Made by a program: the position numbers and the translations under genes
The notes under the pieces: model-generated
The model's input: only the letters and a program-made list of their open reading frames with translations
Database searches by the model: none
What the model was told of the DNA's origin: nothing
NCBI GenBank assembly: GCA_963070105.1
Contig: OY718806.1
Coordinates: forward strand, 3,506,865 to 3,570,864
DNA from: Litomosoides sigmodontis
Taxonomy: Eukaryota; Nematoda; Chromadorea; Rhabditida; Onchocercidae
Direction: 5' to 3'
Length of the DNA: 64,000 nt
Part shown: one piece after another, positions 62,031-64,000 of the stretch
Numbering within the stretch: the first letter of the stretch is position 1
Layout: every line of letters starts with the position of its first letter

Positions 62031-63057
62031 GATGTGGAAATCAAAAACGTTGAGTCTTTATGACATATGGAGGAGGAAACGAGGCAAAAATGATTGAATA
62101 TTATGCAGCTTCGCAGCTTAAAGCAACATTTAACACGCTGCTGTTCATTCCACCTTGGTCGGCTTCCACGCAGCCAACGATAAGAGCTGCGACTCCTCAA
62201 ATATCGCTCCGTTCTCTTCCGCAAAACTGCCACGTCCGCTGTTGACGGAAGGCTTCCCATGAGACACGTAATTGCATAAAGTCGTCCTTTTGACTCACTG
62301 TGAACGAACATTGGAGGAACGGCGAGTTTGGCAGAGGTTATCGAAGAAGAAGCGGTATTGGAGAATACGCAGGGGTTGTTATGAGTAAAAGGAATACTGA
62401 CGAAGGTTCTAAAATGAATAACTAGTATTGTGTCAGAGGAGAAGCAGTTTCCGGAAGTCGTCTATTGCTTTCCAGAACATGGGATGGGTTGAGGTGTAAG
62501 TTGCATGGTATTGAATTTCGGTTAATGAGAGTATGATGATAACGAAGTGTTACGGTTTCGTACTTGAGCTGTGCATTTTTCTGATGTTATGATGTCTTTA
62601 TAAATGAAGGATTGATACTAAATTTCGGATAAAATCCCCAATTTCTCAGCTAATAAAAGATTAAGTCACAAACATTTTCCATTGAGTACCACACTTAACA
62701 GGCAACTTATCTACTAAACTATTCTTCCTTACGGTAACTATAAGTGTTGTAATCATTTTGTGGAGCATGTGTTCCTTGGACACTAAAGTTTGGTAGTGAT
62801 GATACATTATGAGTGGACTAACTATAAAAGTATAGTAGTACTTCATGTTGCTGTTGCAGTTGCTACAAAATACATGAAAGGTTACTTTTATCAAAGAATC
62901 ATTTAAATTTAGGACACTTTCAGCTGGTTAAAATTAGGTCGAGTAGTAAATGTGCTATCGTCGAACAAAATGTGCAACATCTTCCCTCATTAACCTGATT
63001 CCTCATCAATCACTGTTTCAAAGGTAAGAGCAGCGGTGATGAGGACTGGTATATTCA

Positions 63058-64000
63058 ATGACCGATTTTAATACATCGACAGTGGGAGCCATCGCTGCGG
63101 GCATTAGTTCGCAAGTAACTAATTCAGGCGAGAGTAAGACTGAAGATGAGGAACCAGTTGAAATAATTGATGAGCAAATTGATACCACCTCAATACTATA
63201 CGGTGACTTGGCTACAACTATCGGCGAATCGTCTCTCGACATATCTTTATCATCGCGAGAAATTGATAGGACAGGAACAAATGCCGAAACGACACAAGCG
63301 ACTGCCTTATCCGAAATAGAAAGTATACCATCAACAGCTCCAGAATCTGAGGAAGGTGTTTCAACGCCACCACCATCACCAACAGTAAGGAAAACAACAG
63401 TGAGACCAAGGTCAGATATTTTGTAGGGAGACGGAAATTTTTCTTTGGTGTGTTCCATTATGGACTGGCGTCGTAGAATAAAACGGCAAAATCTGTCTGT
63501 ATCGAATTGCCATAACTTTTCTCAGGACTCAAGGAATCTGTTATGATTTTATTCTTTTGCAAAATTTCAAAATTTTCAGTTTGTTTTCATTAGCCCAAGT
63601 TTCACATAAACTTGGCGAGCTCTGGTCAAGCGCACGAGAACGTGTTTTTGGTGAAGATTACTGGATACCCTCCGATTGTTATGAAGTATTTGTTTGTACA
63701 TTCTAATCCATTCTTGCCATTGGGCAGATTAGGCATTAAACTTTTTGTTGAATAGATCGTATATTTCAACGATTCTAGGTAGTGCTATTTCCGGTGGAGT
63801 TATTACGAGCTCATAATTCTGTCTATCCTCACAGTAATAGCAAAAAAGGATTACGCGTTGTGCAGGGCACACTGAAAAACCGACCTGCAGCACCACTATT
63901 TCATGTGCTGTTTTCGAAAGAAAATGATGAGAAAAATGACAATACAGTGGAAGAGATTGAATTGCTTGTTACAGTAAGCATATTCCGAACCCATGAAATC
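63058..64000 (+). CDS. Unrecognised protein, N-terminal part (3' partial)
   Basis: Three phased exons are seen, 63058-63410, 63580-63685 and 63779-63973, with a donor GTAAGC at 63974, so the gene continues beyond the window. The first about 115 residues are Ser/Thr/Glu-rich and look disordered (for example [11 protein letters not shown]). The folded part then begins [20 protein letters not shown], continues with [13 protein letters not shown] and [18 protein letters not shown], and appears as alternating strands and helices. No signal peptide or catalytic motif was recognised. The ATG at 63058 is the first in the open frame. Confidence 0.7.

Larger units (their letters stand above)
60704..63057. 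other. Intergenic DNA with microsatellites, no gene seen
   Basis: This holds the upstream region of the RPS2-like gene, two simple repeats (listed separately), and a small inverted repeat AGCCTTCGCTAAGGCT near 60888. A 126-codon minus frame across 61931-62311 is driven by the GT tract and not supported. Confidence 0.5.

Noticed and set aside
61931..62311. 126-codon minus-strand frame with a His-Thr repeat
   Set aside because: It is produced by the GT microsatellite and has no other coding evidence.

Overview
The window reads as nuclear DNA of a nematode. It is AT-rich, with short phased exons, GT-AG introns ending in TTTCAG, and gene families typical of nematodes. A clade III (filarial-like) source is my guess and cannot be shown from this sequence. 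No rRNA, tRNA, CRISPR array or intact transposon was seen. Coding models were built by hand from splice sites, reading phase and protein motifs. For most genes every exon junction keeps phase, which is strong internal support.

Layout. (1) 1382-16911, plus: a phospholipase C-epsilon (plc-1 type) gene open at its 5' end, with RasGEF, EF-hand, PLC X/Y, C2 and two RA domains. One 3.2-kb intron holds a 10-bp A/T satellite. (2) 19463-49077, minus: one bridge-like lipid transfer protein gene (BLTP3/UHRF1BP1 type) in 25 exons. Exons 1-17 lie at 44.0-49.1 kb and exons 18-25 at 19.5-22.0 kb. (3) Its ~22-kb intron contains three plus-strand leucine-rich-repeat genes at 25.0-31.1, 33.6-38.6 and 40.5-43.7 kb, resembling the sym-1/let-4 cluster of C. 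elegans. (4) 50.4-51.25 kb: two adjacent minisatellites. (5) 52.2-53.0 kb: a small unrecognised gene, followed by a broken coiled-coil-like pseudogene. (6) 55.4-57.6 kb, minus: an inositol polyphosphate 5-phosphatase. (7) 57.7-58.4 kb, plus: another small unrecognised gene. (8) 59.1-60.7 kb, minus: a strongly diverged paralogue of ribosomal protein S2 (uS5). (9) 60.7-63.0 kb: non-coding DNA with GA and GT microsatellites. (10) 63058 to the end, plus: the 5' part of an unrecognised gene.

How the genes relate. PLC-epsilon and the 5-phosphatase both act on phosphoinositides, and the BLTP3 protein moves bulk lipid at membrane contacts. The three LRR proteins are probably extracellular or apical-matrix proteins. 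Most notable are the nested LRR cluster inside the BLTP3 intron, four candidate introns of only 22-30 nt, GC-AG introns in BLTP3, and the diverged RPS2 paralogue.
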